Of a stretch of DNA of 64,000 nucleotides, positions 1-13,261 are shown piece by piece. Each line of letters starts with the position of its first letter. Position 1 is the stretch's first letter. The notes beneath the pieces were generated by a model. That model was not told the origin of the DNA. It ran no database searches and was given only the letters and a program-made list of their open reading frames with translations. The translations under genes were made by a program, and so were the position numbers. Source of the stretch: Muraenolepis orangiensis (lineage: Eukaryota; Chordata; Actinopteri; Gadiformes; Muraenolepididae). Where the stretch lies: NCBI GenBank assembly GCA_027704905.1, contig CM050999.1:7932392-7996391 (forward strand). Reading direction: 5' to 3'.

Positions 1-350
<350 letters not shown>

Positions 351-520
351 GTCCATGTTACCTACACCAAAACCAAACATATGAAGCGGAGTATTAAACA
401 CACCTTGTGTGTTCCAAGTTAAGTTCCCCAATGTCTTCACTGGTCTAACTGGCTACTCCTTACAGAACCAACAACATCGACCTGGTTGGTTCTGTCGGTG
501 AGGTTCTACTTACAGATTTC
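351..520. other. no recognisable feature
   Basis: Short unique-looking stretch between the SINE and a LINE tail. No coding potential or repeat was recognised. Confidence 0.5.
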
Positions 521-895
521 AAGTCAAGTCAAGTTTACTGTCACTTCACAGTTTACACAAGTATAAAGCAGTGAGTGAAAATCTTATGTGCAATACCCGA
601 CGACAGACAGCAGTTATAAATATAAGATAGAATAAAAACAGAATAGAATTAAATAAGTAAAAAAAACGGTATACAGTTAAAAATAAAAATGCAATTAATA
701 AAATGCAATACATCAGCACAGAAAAAGAGCAATATGTATCTATAAATCAATGTAATAAAATATACATTGTTATATGCTATACGCCCTTGTTCAGCAGCCT
801 GATGGCCTGACTGTGGAAGCTGTCTCTGAGTCTATTTGTGCGGCACTTGATACTGCGGTATCGCCTGGCTGACGGTAAAAGTGAATATAGTTCGT
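521..895 (-). mobile_element. 3' end of a Rex1/CR1-like LINE, minus strand
   Basis: It begins with 'caagtcaagtcaagtttact', the reverse complement of the (gactt)n tail seen at 5140-5166 and 11130-11158. It continues through the 'cgacgacagacagcagttat' block and the end of the RT ORF ('cagcctgatggcctgactgt'). It is therefore a 5'-truncated copy of the element at 9346-11158, in the opposite orientation. Confidence 0.8.
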
Positions 896-1310
896 GGAGA
901 TTTGCTACATGTCACATTTACACAATGTAAGTGAATAGTGTGTACTGGTATGTCTAAGTATTTCACTGAGCACATTATAACGTGAAATGGGCTGTGCGTG
1001 GGAATGCAGAATTCTCGTTGAGCTTGCTTAGCGATGTGTGTTCTGTGTTCCTGAAACCAAGCAGCCGGTTGTGATGAAAGGTCTCCACCTAGATGCCATA
1101 GGTGTCCACTGCGGGTGAGTGTGATCCTCCAGATGGCGCTAGATATCCAAGTTTGAGAATCTATAGCCGACACATATAATGACACATCCATGATTTTACC
1201 ATTTTAAACGTTGCTGTAACTGATAAACAAGCAATGTTCAGATGCACCTAGAAGCAATGCTACGATTAGTGCCACGCAGTCATGAAGACAATGAATAGGA
1301 CATCTTCAAG
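896..1310. other. no recognisable feature
   Basis: A minus-strand ORF of about 119 codons crosses 832-1191, but it overlaps the LINE tail, has no family motif and is not supported as a gene. The rest looks like unique intergenic DNA. Confidence 0.4.
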
Positions 1311-1510
1311 CTAAAACCAATACCCAACATTAAACACTTAAACCCTAAACCTAAAATCAAGACCTTAAACAATTAACCTAAAACTCAAACATTATCCTCA
1401 ACCTAATGGCCTAAAACCATAAACATTAAACGTAAAAACCTCAAACCAAACTAACCCTACAGCTAAAACTGACAACAATAATCCATAAACCTAAACCCTC
1501 TAACTTCTGT
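1311..1510. repeat. degenerate CCTAAA-like repeat
   Basis: AT-rich, loosely periodic array of 'aaacctaaa', 'ccctaaac' and 'acctaaaac' words. It resembles the CTAA-rich minisatellites elsewhere in the window. The spacing is irregular, so it is not a telomere array. Confidence 0.6.
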
Positions 1511-1541
1511 TGAGCCGAAGGTTGAGAAGCCCTGGTCAATT

Positions 1542-2525
<984 letters not shown>

Positions 2526-2554
2526 GGACCCCCCACACCTTTCATACTGACACA

Positions 2555-3867
2555 TCGCACTTATCAGGTCACATGGAACGGTTCCCTGTCCAGACCCTGC
2601 ACCCTGGACACCGGAGTCCCCCAAGGCTCAGTATTGGGACCCCTTCTGTTTTCTCTTTACACTAAATCGCTAGGCTCTGTAATCACATGTCATGGCTTCT
2701 CCTATCACTGCTATGCAGACGACACTCAACTGTTTCTCTCCTTTCCCCCCTCAGAAACCCAAATCGCAACACGCATCTCTAAATGCCTGGCCGACATCAG
2801 CAGATGGACAGCCGCCAACCACCTGAAGCTCAACCTTGACAAGACTGAGCTCCTCTTCATACCGGGGAAAGACTGCCCTCAGATGGACCTACTGGTCACC
2901 ATCGAGAACACCCAAGTCTCCCCCTCAACCACAACAAGAGACCTTGGTGTGGTGCTAGATGACCAGCTGTCCTGCAATGCCAACGTCACCGCGGTGGCCC
3001 GATCTTGCAGAATTGCCCTCTACAACATCCGCAGGATCCTGCCCTTCCTCACACGTGAAGTGGCGCAGATCCTGGTCCAAGCGCTCGTCATCACCCGCCT
3101 CGACTACTGCAACTCTCTCCTGCCGGGACTCCCCACCTCTGCAACCAAGCCCCTCCAACGCATCCAGAACGCAGCAGCACGCCTGGTATTCAACCTACCA
3201 AAATTCTCCCACGTGACCCCTCTCTTCCGCGATCTCCACTGGCTTCCGGTAAATGCTCGCATCAAGTTCAAGACTCTGGTGCTGACCTTTAGGGCAGTCA
3301 ATGGAACTGCCCCAGCCTACCTCCAGGCGTTGCTCAAGCCCTACATCCCAGCCAGAGCGCTCCGCTCAACTTCTGCCAGGTGACTTGTTCGACCTTCACT
3401 GATGACAACCAAGCATCGCTCGTCCATGACCCAGCTCTTCACGGCTCTGGCTCCACAGTGGTGGAATGAACTCCCGTCTCATGTCAGGACAGCAGAGTCC
3501 CTCGACAGGTTCCGCAAGAGACTCAAGACCCACCTGTTCAGAGTCCACCTGGACTCTCCTTGAACCCTCCTTCTCCTTTGTGAACCCTTAACTTGCTTAA
3601 GTCCTGACATTAATAGCTCTTAGCATGTTGTATATTCTACTGTATATCCTTAATGTTGATAACACGCTCTTATCACAGCTACTTAAGCAGGTGACCTGGC
3701 AGTACGAAATTGTGTTATTCATCTTGTTAATATGAATACTTGTGAACTGCTCTATTTTTGTGTTCGCGTACCTCAGTGTTATGCTATTGTCTGCTTCAAC
3801 AAATGTACACCTTGTAAGTTGCTTTGGATAAAAGCATCTGCCAAATGCCCTAAATGTAAATGTAAAC
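2555..3867 (+). pseudogene. L2-type LINE reverse transcriptase remnant (copy 1)
   Basis: The 3' half of an L2-clade non-LTR retrotransposon. The translated product shows 'VPQGSVLGPLLFSLYT' and 'YADDTQLF', the RT catalytic block, followed by the L2 thumb and C-terminal region ('LDYCNSLL', 'RIQNAAARLV', 'HWLPV', 'WNELPSHVRTAESL'), ending near 3563. A TGA at 3381 interrupts it; the second copy (24113-24985) has CGA there, so this looks like a CpG-to-TpG decay stop. The 3' UTR ends with the fish L2 tail 'gctttggataaaagcatctg' and 'aaatgtaaatgtaaa'. The N-terminal endonuclease region is absent (5' truncation), so the copy is dead. Confidence 0.88.
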
Positions 3868-4415
3868 ATGTTACTCTAGAACAGTGGTTCTAGAGAGTAA
3901 AAGCTTTTTTGTCTTGTGTACCCCTTGAGCTGATAGCCATTCTATAAGTACCCCCTCACTCATTTGGATGATTCGCCTTACATTTTCTCTTATATTAAAC
4001 CTTTTGTAATTGTATTTAATCAAACTACTCATTAAATAAATGTAAATCTCTTTTATAACTCACCCTTAATACAAATTAATTTAAACTTGACATTGACACT
4101 TATTGTGAATGAAAATAATGCTCACTTCTAGCAGTTTCAAAGATTCAAAGGTGTTATTGTCATATGCACATGAATCAGGTGCATGCATGCATATGAGGCT
4201 CCGCCCACAACTCAACATAGAATAGAATAGTGCAATAGAAACAATAATAATAATAATAATAACAATAACAGTAGTATCAACTGTGTAAACAGTGCAAGTA
4301 CAAGAACAGCAGCAGCAACAGCAACCACACTTGAACAAAACAAGATAAAATATAATATATAATAAAATACAATATAATAATATATATATATTCAACATAT
4401 TTTATTAAGTCACTA
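3868..4415. other. AT-rich DNA with a LINE-like tail and hAT-like end
   Basis: 'cagtggttctagagag' at about 3881 resembles a hAT terminus, but no inverted partner was found. From 4135 to 4390 a minus-strand LINE-type 3' end is suggested by 'gattcaaaggtgttattgtc' and AT/TAA-rich simple sequence. No gene is seen. Confidence 0.4.
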
Positions 4416-4419
4416 GAGT

Positions 4420-6720
4420 TTTTAATGAGACACTCGAGCTTGCTTATCCTTTATAAGCTTTGATAGTTCTGGGTGTGTGGCCACAGCCGTCACTAGGCTG
4501 CTCTCCACATTCAGTCTGTTCCTCTGCTTGGTTTTGATGCGAGTCAGGGCCGAGAAGGTAACTTCACACATATAGGTAGATCCAAAAGGCAAGAGTTCAT
4601 TCAATGCACATTTCCCCAGCTCTGGATACTCCTTTGCAACATGTTACGCTTGCCTGGCTCTTGACAATGCAACAAAGAGGGAGACCACACATGGTTATCA
4701 TTAATAGTATATTTAATGAAGAAAGAAGAAGAATGTTATATTACAGAAAAGGTTGGATTGAAATAATACAACCAGCGGTGCGTGGCCAAGGCCAAAAGAA
4801 TTATAAAAGACATTGCCCACCCCAGCCACGAAAGTGTCGTACAAATAGGCTTAGAGATAGCTTCCACAGTCAGGCCATCAGGCTGCTGAACAAGGGCGTA
4901 TAACATATAACAATGTATATTTTATTACATTGATTTATATATATATATTGCTCTTTTCTGTGCTGATTTTTGCATTTTATAAATTGCATTTTTTATTTTT
5001 ATTTTATATTCTTTCTATTTTTTATTCTATTTTTTATCTATTTTTATTTTATCTTATTTTATAACTGCTGTCTGTCGTCGGGTATTGCACACAAGAATTT
5101 CACATCACTGCTTTATACTAAACTGTAAACTGTGAAGTGACAATAAACTTGACTTGACTTGACTTGAACCCCACACAGGACACAGGATAACAGCGCCCAC
5201 TATGGGACCATATGTAGAACGTCACAAACATCACACCAAAACTCTGTCAGTGACTTTTCAGCATATGCCATCTTTTGCCCACGATCAGAGAACAAATCCA
5301 CCCGGTTTTCCTAAAATCTGGCAGGAAGGCTGCTGCTGCTCTCAGTCACTCTGAACAGGTTCCTCACCCAGTCCAGCTGTTCTGACTTTGCTTCAATGTC
5401 ATGAAAGTACTGGTTGAACTCTGTTTTGAGTTTGGACTGATGCGTTTTAACAATTGTGGCCATCTGCTTGTTTTCAGCATCAGTAGTGGCAAGATAGCCA
5501 TCAAGCAGTGGGAAACAGCTTATATGCCCTTTGTCGCATTTTGTCTCCCATAAGTTGACTTTATTTATGAATCCATTCACTCTGTCATACATGTTAAGGA
5601 TATGCGAGTCCTTGCCTTGAAGTGAGAGGTTAAGCTCAATAAGCTTGGTGAAGACATCGGCAAGATATGCCAACCGTGCAACCCACCCTGTATCCTGAAA
5701 AACCACTGTGAGAGGATGAGAGTGCTGTATCGGGAAAGCAGACACCTCAGTGAGAAGTTGAAACAGCCTGGATAGTGTTTTGCCACGCGACAACCAGCGG
5801 ACGTCTGTGTGAAGCAGTAGCTGCCCATGCTCTGCCCCGCTGTCTTGACACAGAGTTTGAAATAGTCGGTGATTCGTAGGTCTGGACTGAATGTAATTTA
5901 TCACCTTAACTGCGTCATCCATGACAGCACTTAACTCGGGGCTCATCCTTTTACTGGCGAGAGCCTCCCGGTGGATAATGCAGTGACTCCACTTAATTTT
6001 GGGGTTTACCTTCATCACACGTCCATGCAACACACACACTTTCCCCGTCATCGCAGCTGCGCCGTCGGTACAGATGTGACTGCAGGATTTCCACTCAAGA
6101 TAGTTTTCTTTGAAAAAGCTGTCAATCACCTGAAATATTTATTCTAGTTGTCTGTCCTCTTCGCTTCTTGCAAAACAAAATATGCTCACGTATGTCAGAC
6201 TCTTCAGCATAACGCGCAAAGGCCAGGAGCTGAGCCTCCCCACTCACATCCCTCATTTCATCCAACTGTAGAGCGAACTGACCGGCTCTTTTATTCCCAA
6301 TTTATAACCCAATTTTATTCACCACCTGTCCAATAATATTAGTGGACATGTCATCGATCCTGCGGCAGATTGTGTTGTTCGATAATGGAACGGTTTTCAG
6401 CACGTCTGCTACTTTCTGGTCCAGCATAGTTTCAGCCAAAATGATCGCGGCAGGGAGAATAACATCTGCAATTGAATGTGGTTTTGGCTTGGCCACAAGT
6501 AATGCCACAGCATAGGATGCCTCCATTGCTTTGCTGCTTTCTTTAATGTAGTCTGACATGACTTGAATTCTGACAGTTTTCGTTTGAAAAAGTCCTCTGT
6601 TTTACCGACATTCCCGGCGTGTTTGGTGCTCTGGTGCCGCTGCAGGTGGGCTGGCTTCATTGAATTATTTGCCAGCACAGTCATACTTTTCAATTTGGAC
6701 CGGTTTAGACTCAATTTAAT
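4420..6720 (-). pseudogene. hAT-like (ZBED/SCAND3-type) transposase, broken
   Basis: Minus-strand reading gives, in order: an N-terminal piece with a C/H zinc-finger-like tail ('HLQRHQSTKHAGN', 6714-6409), a middle piece ('LSNNTICRRIDDMS', 6559-6302), a long 272-codon piece with 'CTDGAAAMTG', 'HCIIHREALA' and 'LLLHTDVRWLSRGK' (6129-5311), and a C-terminal piece ('EVTFSALTRIKTKQRNRL', 4604-4422). These are the motifs of the hAT-derived family seen in ZBED5/SCAND3/FAM200-like proteins. The product would be a DNA-binding transposase with an RNase-H-like core. Frameshifts, stops and a LINE-tail insertion at about 4780-5166 break it. The start lies in sequence shared with 36695-36740, which ties it to the long-inverted-repeat element. 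Confidence 0.8.
4780..5166 (+). mobile_element. 3' end of a Rex1/CR1-like LINE inserted in the hAT remnant
   Basis: This carries the RT ORF end 'cacagtcaggccatcaggct', the 3' UTR block 'ctgctgtctgtcgtcgggta' and the tail 'aataaacttgacttgacttg'. It matches 10745-11158 and splits the transposase remnant between its C-terminal and central parts. Confidence 0.82.
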
Positions 6721-7095
6721 TATTTAACATACATATTTTACAATTCAACTTAATATTATCCCAGCCTGCAGAGGGAGCTAAAATCCCAACCTAGATCAAA
6801 TCTAAACCTAAACATGTAAATAATAAGAATTCAATGATTGATCAAAACAAACTATTTCACAGAATAAAAGGAGAGCTGGTGACTTAAACCAGTGGTCCCC
6901 AAACCTATTTTTTAGGAGGGCCAGATGTCAGTAAGTACTACTGTGGAGAACAGGTCTACTGGACCTTAGTTGAGGGGTGGAGGTGCGCGACACAAACACA
7001 CTTTCGCGTCACCATAGCAATGGATATACGTTGCAGAATCTTCGCCATAACTAACAGACTAAAGATTGTATACATTCATTGAACAAATATTTTAA
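6670..7095 (+). mobile_element. right internal part of long-inverted-repeat element (copy 1)
   Basis: Similar to 36695-37010: shared 'caatttggaccggtttagac', 'aaatctaaacctaaacatgt' and 'cagaataaaaggag'. The end 'gtatacattcattgaacaaa' corresponds to the right inverted repeat of the 35622-37392 element. It is cut off by an (AC)n tract. Confidence 0.65.
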
Positions 7096-7101
7096 AACTT
7101 T

Positions 7102-7102
<1 letters not shown>

Positions 7103-7168
<66 letters not shown>
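7103..7168. repeat. (AC)n microsatellite
   Basis: Pure AC tract at the truncated right end of the element copy. Confidence 0.95.
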
Positions 7169-7410
7169 CAGACATACACAGTGTCATCAGGTTAGTGTTC
7201 CACAGAGACAGTAAATTGTTGTGGTAACGTGTCACAAAGCGCCTCTGACGCAAGCTAGCCATCCGCTGCCATTCTTCCATTTCCTGGATGGAACTACGCT
7301 TCCTGCTGCTGCTGCTCCAACCAATCAGAATCCTGTGGTTCCTTAACTCAAACCACCAGGGACCAATCAACAGCCTGATTGAGGAAACTGGGCTGGGCAT
7401 CGCATTCTCA
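7169..7410. other. no recognisable feature
   Basis: Unique-looking DNA between microsatellites. The long minus-strand ORF through it exists only because the flanking AC tracts are open in every frame. Confidence 0.4.
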
Positions 7411-7866
<456 letters not shown>

Positions 7867-7914
7867 GAAAGTAAGTAAACCATGTCCACTTTTTCAAAAC
7901 ACTGATCACATTCT

Positions 7915-8415
7915 TTACATTTCCTTACATTCCAGTCATTTAGCGGACGCTTTTATCCAAAGTGACTAACAGTCGTGTGTTTCAACAAAGGAAGCTAAGA
8001 GAACAACTCGTCACCAGAAGTCAAAAGTGCATTTCATTTCTAACAAGTCTCCAATAACTGAACCAGTGCTCAGGTAAGAGTACAATAATTCAGAAAAAAG
8101 TGTAAGGAAAAAGTACAATATAATATACAATATACAACAATATCTAGAACAATATCTACCTATCTATAATATGTAATCTACCTAGATAATTGACTATGAG
8201 GAAGGATCCGGGAAGTGTGTCCTGAAGAGATGGGTTTTCAGCCTGCGGCGGAAGATGGGGAGTGACTCTGCAGTCGTGACCTCCGTGGGGAGTTTGTTCC
8301 ACCAAATTGGGGCCACAGGACGGAGAAGAGCGTGAAGAGTGACCACGTAGATCGGCCACACGGGCCCCTAAGTGAGGGGGCAAGCAGACGGCCCGAAGAA
8401 GCCGAGCGAAGTGGA
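7915..8415 (-). mobile_element. L2-type LINE 3' end, minus strand
   Basis: The plus strand begins with the reverse complement of an L2 tail ('cattccagtcatttagcgga', 'cttttatccaaagtgac'). Read on the minus strand, 8415-8200 encodes the L2 C-terminus with a 'WWNKLPTEVTTAESLP' block and 'RLKTHLFRTHFP'. The UTR is also found at 12190-12470, so the two are one subfamily, distinct from the copy at 2555-3867. Confidence 0.75.
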
Positions 8416-8935
8416 CGGGTCCCCATCCAACCCCCATCGTTACAGGAGTCCCACGCCCCATCAAGTGTCGTCCTGCCACTTCCCCCTGGCCCGTCAGCAG
8501 GCTTGTGACGATGCAGTGCAGAGCATGCTGAAGGCAGACATCATCGAGCCCCCAGAAGACAGGTGGGCCACTGTGACTACAGGCTGGTGAACGGGGTCAC
8601 CAAGAAAGACTCATACCCCCTTCCCCGCATCGACAAGTCCCTGGACCTGGTCTCGGGGTCGTCTTGGTTCTCATCCATGGACCTATGCAGTGGTTATTAC
8701 CAGGTCCCTCTTGCCCCAGAAGCCAGACCAAAAACTGCTTTCGGGAGGGGAGTTGTGGCAGTTGCTGTCTGGTATTCCACGTCAGCAATGCTTGGTCTAC
8801 CTAGACGACATCCTGGTGCATGGCAGCTCATTTGAGGCGGCCCTGGGAACTCGAGTGACGAGTGATGCTAGTGTGTTAATAAAGTTGTTCATTCAACCTG
8901 AAACCTGAGTAAAACGTTCTGCCAGTAACAATAGC
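8416..8935 (+). pseudogene. Ty3/Gypsy reverse transcriptase fragment
   Basis: Translation in broken frames gives 'SMLKADIIEP', 'YPLPRIDKSLDLVSGSSW', 'FSSMDLCSGYYQVPL' and then 'CLVYLDDILVHGS', the YLDD catalytic block. A deletion removes the region between 'KTAF' and 'YLDD', and a frameshift lies near 8565. No protease, RNase H or integrase remains next to it. An LTR-like end at 11209-11471 may belong to the same old element. Confidence 0.75.
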
Positions 8936-8944
8936 TATGAATAA

Positions 8945-9345
8945 ATCTTCCCCCACCTGACAGCGTTGCTCTGCCCCCGCCTGACAGCGTCGCTCTGCCC
9001 CCGCCTGACAGCATCGCTCTGTCCCCGTTTGACAGTGTCATTCTGCCCCCGTCTGACAGCGTCACTCTGCCCCCGCCTGACAGAGTCGCTCTGCCCCCGT
9101 CTGACAGCGTCGCTCTGACAGCGTCGCTCTGCCCCCGTCTGACAGCGTCGCTCTGCCCCCGCCTGACAGCATCGCTCTGTCCCCGTTTGACAGCGTCACT
9201 CTGCCCCCGTCTGACAGCGTCACTCTGCCCCCGTCTGACAGAGTCGCTCTGACAGCGTCGCTCTGCCCCCGTCTGACAGCGTCGCTCTGACAGCGTCACA
9301 CTGCCCCCGCCTGACAGCGTCGCTCTGCCCCCACCTGACAGCAGG
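8945..9345. repeat. 25-bp minisatellite (left part)
   Basis: Tandem copies of a ~25-bp unit built from 'ctgacagcgtcgctctgccc'. The array resumes at 11155-11208 after a LINE insertion, so it was one array. The long minus-strand ORF across it is a by-product of the repeat. Confidence 0.9.
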
Positions 9346-11158
9346 AGAAGGAGAATGGCGCCGTACGAGATGGCTGCCGTGTTGTGAGCTCCCGCACGAC
9401 AAAGCAGTTTTTTGTTATTTATTATTTTTATCGCGACTATCTTTGTTCTGAAAGTTAGCAGCACATTCATTTCTGACTTTTGCACACTTCTGGAGATGAG
9501 ATCGACAGTCGCTCGCCGCCTACCGGAGTTTTTTCTTTCTTTCGACTCGGACGTCCCGTCTGAAATCACAGCTGGATTATCTCCGACCATCTTGGGCACG
9601 ATTACACGCAAGCGTCACAGGAAGAAGCGAGGGAAGCGCCTATAGGCAGAGAGACTGAAGCAATAACCGATCACTGTGAGGGAGGTCCAATGCTGGTCGG
9701 ACCAATCGGACTCTATTCTCATCTATGCTTCATCAAGAAGTGCATAGATGACGTTGTTCTGACCAAGTCGGTTTGGATATATCCCAACCAGAAACCGTGG
9801 ATTAACGACGATGTTCGCTCTGCCCTCCACTCGCGTAACGCCGCCTTTGGCTCTGGGAATATGGTGGAATATATGAGAGCCCGTTACGACGTCCGTAAGA
9901 CCATCGTCACTGCCAAGCGGGAGTACAAGGACAGAGTGGAGGAGAAATTCAAGAGCCACGACGCGAGGGGTATGTGGCAGGGGCTACAGACGATAAAAAA
10001 CTTCAGAGGGAGAACCAGTTGTGTAGAGAACTCCTCTACCTCCCTCCCAGGAGAGCTAAATCCTTTTTTTGCTCGGTTTGACGTGAACGGCAGCCCGCCG
10101 AAGCCAGCGCCGCCTGAGGAGACCAGCCTGCTGAGCATCTCGGAGGCGGATGTGCGCCGCACCTTCAAGTGGTTGAACATCCGTATGGCGGCAGGCCCCG
10201 ACGACATCCCGGGGCTGCGTCCTCAGAGCATGCGCAGACCAGTTGGCAGGAGTCTTTGCAGACATCTTCAACCTCTCCCTGGCCCAGGCTGTTGTTCCCG
10301 CGGTCTTCAAGATGTCCACCATCGTGCCTGTCCCTAAACAACCCAAGGTAACATGCCTGAGCGACTATAGACCTGTAGCCCTCACCTCGATTGTCAGCAA
10401 TTGCTTCAAGAGGTTGGTCAAGGACTTCATTTGCTCCGTGTTACCTGCCACGCTGGACCCATGGCAATTTGCATTTTGTCAAAACAGATCCACGGACGAT
10501 GCAATTGCCATGGCCCTCCACACTGCCCTTTCCCACCTGGAGGGAAAGAACTGTTATGTGCGAATGCTGTTTGCGGACTACAGCTCAGCGTTCAACACGA
10601 TAGTTCCTGCCAAGCTTGACACCAAGCTTAGAGATCTAGGCGTGCCCCCATCCACGTGCAGCTGGATACTGGACCTCCTGTCATACCGCCGCCAGGTGAT
10701 GAGGATGGGCAGCACCACCTCAGAGCCACTGACCCTCAAAATAAAAGACAATGCCCACCCCAGCCACGAACTGTATTCACTTTTACCATCAGGCAGGCAT
10801 TTGTGAGGCAAGTGCCGCACAAATAGGCTTAGAGACAGCTTCCACAGTCAGGCCATCAGGCTGCTGAACAAGGGCGTATAGCATATAACAATGTATATTT
10901 TATTACATTGATTTATATATACATATTGTTCTTTTTCTGTGCCGATATATTGCAATTTATAAATTGCATTTTTACTTTTATATATTTAACTTTATAAAAC
11001 CTTTTTTTTACTTATTTTATTCTATTCAGTTTTTATCTTATCTTATTTTTATAACTGCTGTCTGTCGTCGGGTATTGCACATAAGATTTTCACTCACTGC
11101 TTTATAGTGTAAACTGTGAAGTGACAATAAACTTGACTTGACTTGACTTGACTTGACA
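9346..11158 (+). mobile_element. Rex1/CR1-like LINE inserted in the 25-bp minisatellite
   Basis: The head ('gagatggctgccgtgttgtg', 9368) and the (gactt)n tail (ending at 11158) are both present, and both flanks are the same 25-bp minisatellite. The head also occurs reversed at 32150-32235. The interior is shortened: little endonuclease is visible, and RT is present at 9690-10806. Confidence 0.82.
9690..10810 (+). pseudogene. Rex1/CR1-like LINE reverse transcriptase, broken
   Basis: Two ORFs in different frames together give the N-terminal part of RT. The first (9690-10337) has 'NQKPWINDDVR' and 'MAAGPDDIPGLRP'. The second (10243-10806) has 'YRPVALTSI', 'DPWQFAFCQNRSTDDAI', 'FADYSSAFNTI' and a 'SWILDLLSYRRQVMRMG' block. 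The frame changes near 10230. After 'STTSEPLTLK' the sequence jumps from the mid-RT palm to the C-terminal 'AHPSHELYSLLPSGRHL', so the catalytic F/YADD block is deleted. It cannot encode an active enzyme. The same C-terminal part is found at 521-895 (minus) and 4780-5166. Confidence 0.82.
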
Positions 11159-11208
11159 GCGTCGCTCTGCCTCCGCCTGACAGCGTCGCTCTGCCCCCAT
11201 CTGACGAG
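11155..11208. repeat. 25-bp minisatellite (right part)
   Basis: Two further units of the array at 8945-9345, directly after the LINE tail. They confirm the LINE inserted within the array. Confidence 0.85.
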
Positions 11209-11471
11209 GGGGCAGACGTCCCTACTTAAGCCTAAGTACTGAGTATGCAGACATTCCAGCGCTTACAAGTTCTGATTCCTGTTCCTGATCCTCTGTCTGT
11301 CCCTGACTATGTCTCTGCCTGTCCCGCCTGGTTCGTCTGCCCTGCCTGGTTCCCGATCTGCTGCCTGTCTCGACTACGTCTCTGCCTGTCCCTGTCTGTG
11401 TGAATAAGAAATATCACAAACTGTCCTTGGTGTCTGTGTGCTGCATTTGGGTCCTAACGTAATGTGTGACA
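11209..11471 (+). mobile_element. LTR-like end of a Gypsy element
   Basis: Sequence rich in 'ctgcctgtccctg', with 'ctgcatttgggtcctaacgt' and ending 'gtgtgaca', as in chromovirus LTR 3' ends. No partner LTR is visible. It may be the 3' LTR of the element whose RT fragment is at 8416-8935. Confidence 0.45.
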
Positions 11472-12003
11472 GTGCATGTATATAGGGCAGATATAGATGC
11501 AGATGTCACGAAATTGATTTGGTCTTTTGATCTTTATCATTTTGTGTTTTACATTGCACAGTTAAGGTTTTTAACATTTTTTTCAACAGTTAACACAAAG
11601 TTGTTTCAGCAGTCAAGACTAAAACAAACCAAACTAAAAAGACACACATGGGGATCTATAAACCTAGAGTAAACATGCACAGGCCGACCGAGATAAGAGG
11701 ATCGGATTAATGAATGATGAGGAGATTAAACATCTAATGAGGTCGCATTCCTTCATTCATTGTTATCATGGGCATAACAGAAATATGATATGTCTTGGAA
11801 ACGATCAAATGACCCAGAAGAAGCATGTAGAATGAGAAGAGGATGGAGCCCTGAAGAGGAGGAGCTGAGAAGGATCCATGATTATATATTAAGACAAACA
11901 TTACAATATGTCTATTGGACAAGCACAAATTAAACAAGTTTAGAGATGAACCACAAATGCCAACACAGTTATGAAGTGAAATGGCGATATAAACAGTGTC
12001 AAT
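11472..12003. other. no recognisable feature
   Basis: AT-rich intergenic DNA without a coding or repeat signature I can name. Confidence 0.5.
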
Positions 12004-12005
12004 GT

Positions 12006-12132
<127 letters not shown>

Positions 12133-12189
12133 ATGAGTGACAGGGGAGAGAAAGTACACAATGTATCGCCAAGATGCTCCTATCATTAC

Positions 12190-12470
12190 ATCACACTACA
12201 TTACATTACAGTCATTTAGCAGATGCTTTTATCCAAAGCGACTTACAGTAGTGTGTTTCAACAAAGGAAGGTAAGAGAACAACTCGTCACCAGAAGTCAA
12301 AAGTGCATTTCATTAATTTTTAAGTCTCCAATAACTGAACCGGTGTTCAGGTCAAAGTACAATAAATTGGCAAACTATAGAACAATATCTAGTTATTAAG
12401 TAATACGCTGAAATTATAGAAAAGCTAGTACAAAGTGATTAGATGACGCACTAGGAGGAAGGATGACAAC
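12190..12470 (-). mobile_element. L2-type LINE 3' UTR, minus strand
   Basis: The plus strand reads 'attacagtcatttagcagat' and 'gcttttatccaaagcgact', the reverse complement of an L2 tail. It then follows the same UTR as 7915-8170 ('aacaactcgtcaccagaagt'). Confidence 0.78.
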
Positions 12471-13260
12471 TAAATATGCTTTCAAAAATACATTAATACA
12501 TTAATAAAAAATAATTAAAATGAATTAAAAAAACTTATAAAAATGTTATGACTCAAAGATATATTTCTCGTTAGAATTAGATTAGATGAGATTAGATTTA
12601 CATTTATTGTCATTGAATCAGAATCACAACGCAACTGGTCAAAATACAATCCTGTTTTACCGATGTTGAAAACTGTCTGTCTCCAAACTTCCTTCCAGTT
12701 AATCTCAGATAAATCACAACCCAGACCCCTAAAGCATGTGTATGAGTTGTGCCTCCGCGCTCTAAGTGATCCCAGGTGTTTCCCATCTTAATCAGGTCGG
12801 CTGAGGCCAATGAACACCTGGGATCTACCCTACTTAAGGCTGTCGAAGACCGACGTCGGGGCTTGACCATTGCGCACCTTACCGAGAACCTTATGGCTCT
12901 CAATTTTTGTTTTATCTATGCACTTCACGAGCTTCCATCCAGCCTGAGATCCTCCAGCAGAGAGCGGTAATTCCCTTTGGAACGACCTCTGTTCATTCTT
13001 TTAAAACCGCTCTCAAATAAATTTCTCTTTAATCGGTTATTATTCCGTTTTTACTTGACTTTCTTTATTGTGTTTTAGTAATTCGCACCTCGCTCGCTTA
13101 TTACTTATTAATTATCAATTCTACTTTTTTGTATCCAGTGATTTTTCTTGTGTGTATGTCTTTGTAAAGCACTTTGCTTATTAATCACTTTGATTACTTA
13201 CTTATGAATTACTCCTGACTTATCTGTCACCTGATGAAAGGGGTATGGCATCCGCCCCCT
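12471..13260. mobile_element. LINE 3'-end fragments, low confidence
   Basis: 12560-12660 resembles a minus-strand LINE tail ('agatttacatttattgtcat'). 12880-13200 resembles the plus-strand end of another LINE ('gtcttttaaaaccgctct'-like ORF end and 'ttgtaaagcactttgc' tail). No intact ORF is seen. Confidence 0.4.
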
Positions 13261-13261
13261 A

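Noticed and set aside
3881..6905. 'cagtggt' motifs at 3881 and 6891 as a hAT terminal pair
   Set aside because: Both are in the same orientation. A hAT pair must be inverted, so they were not used to bound the transposase remnant.
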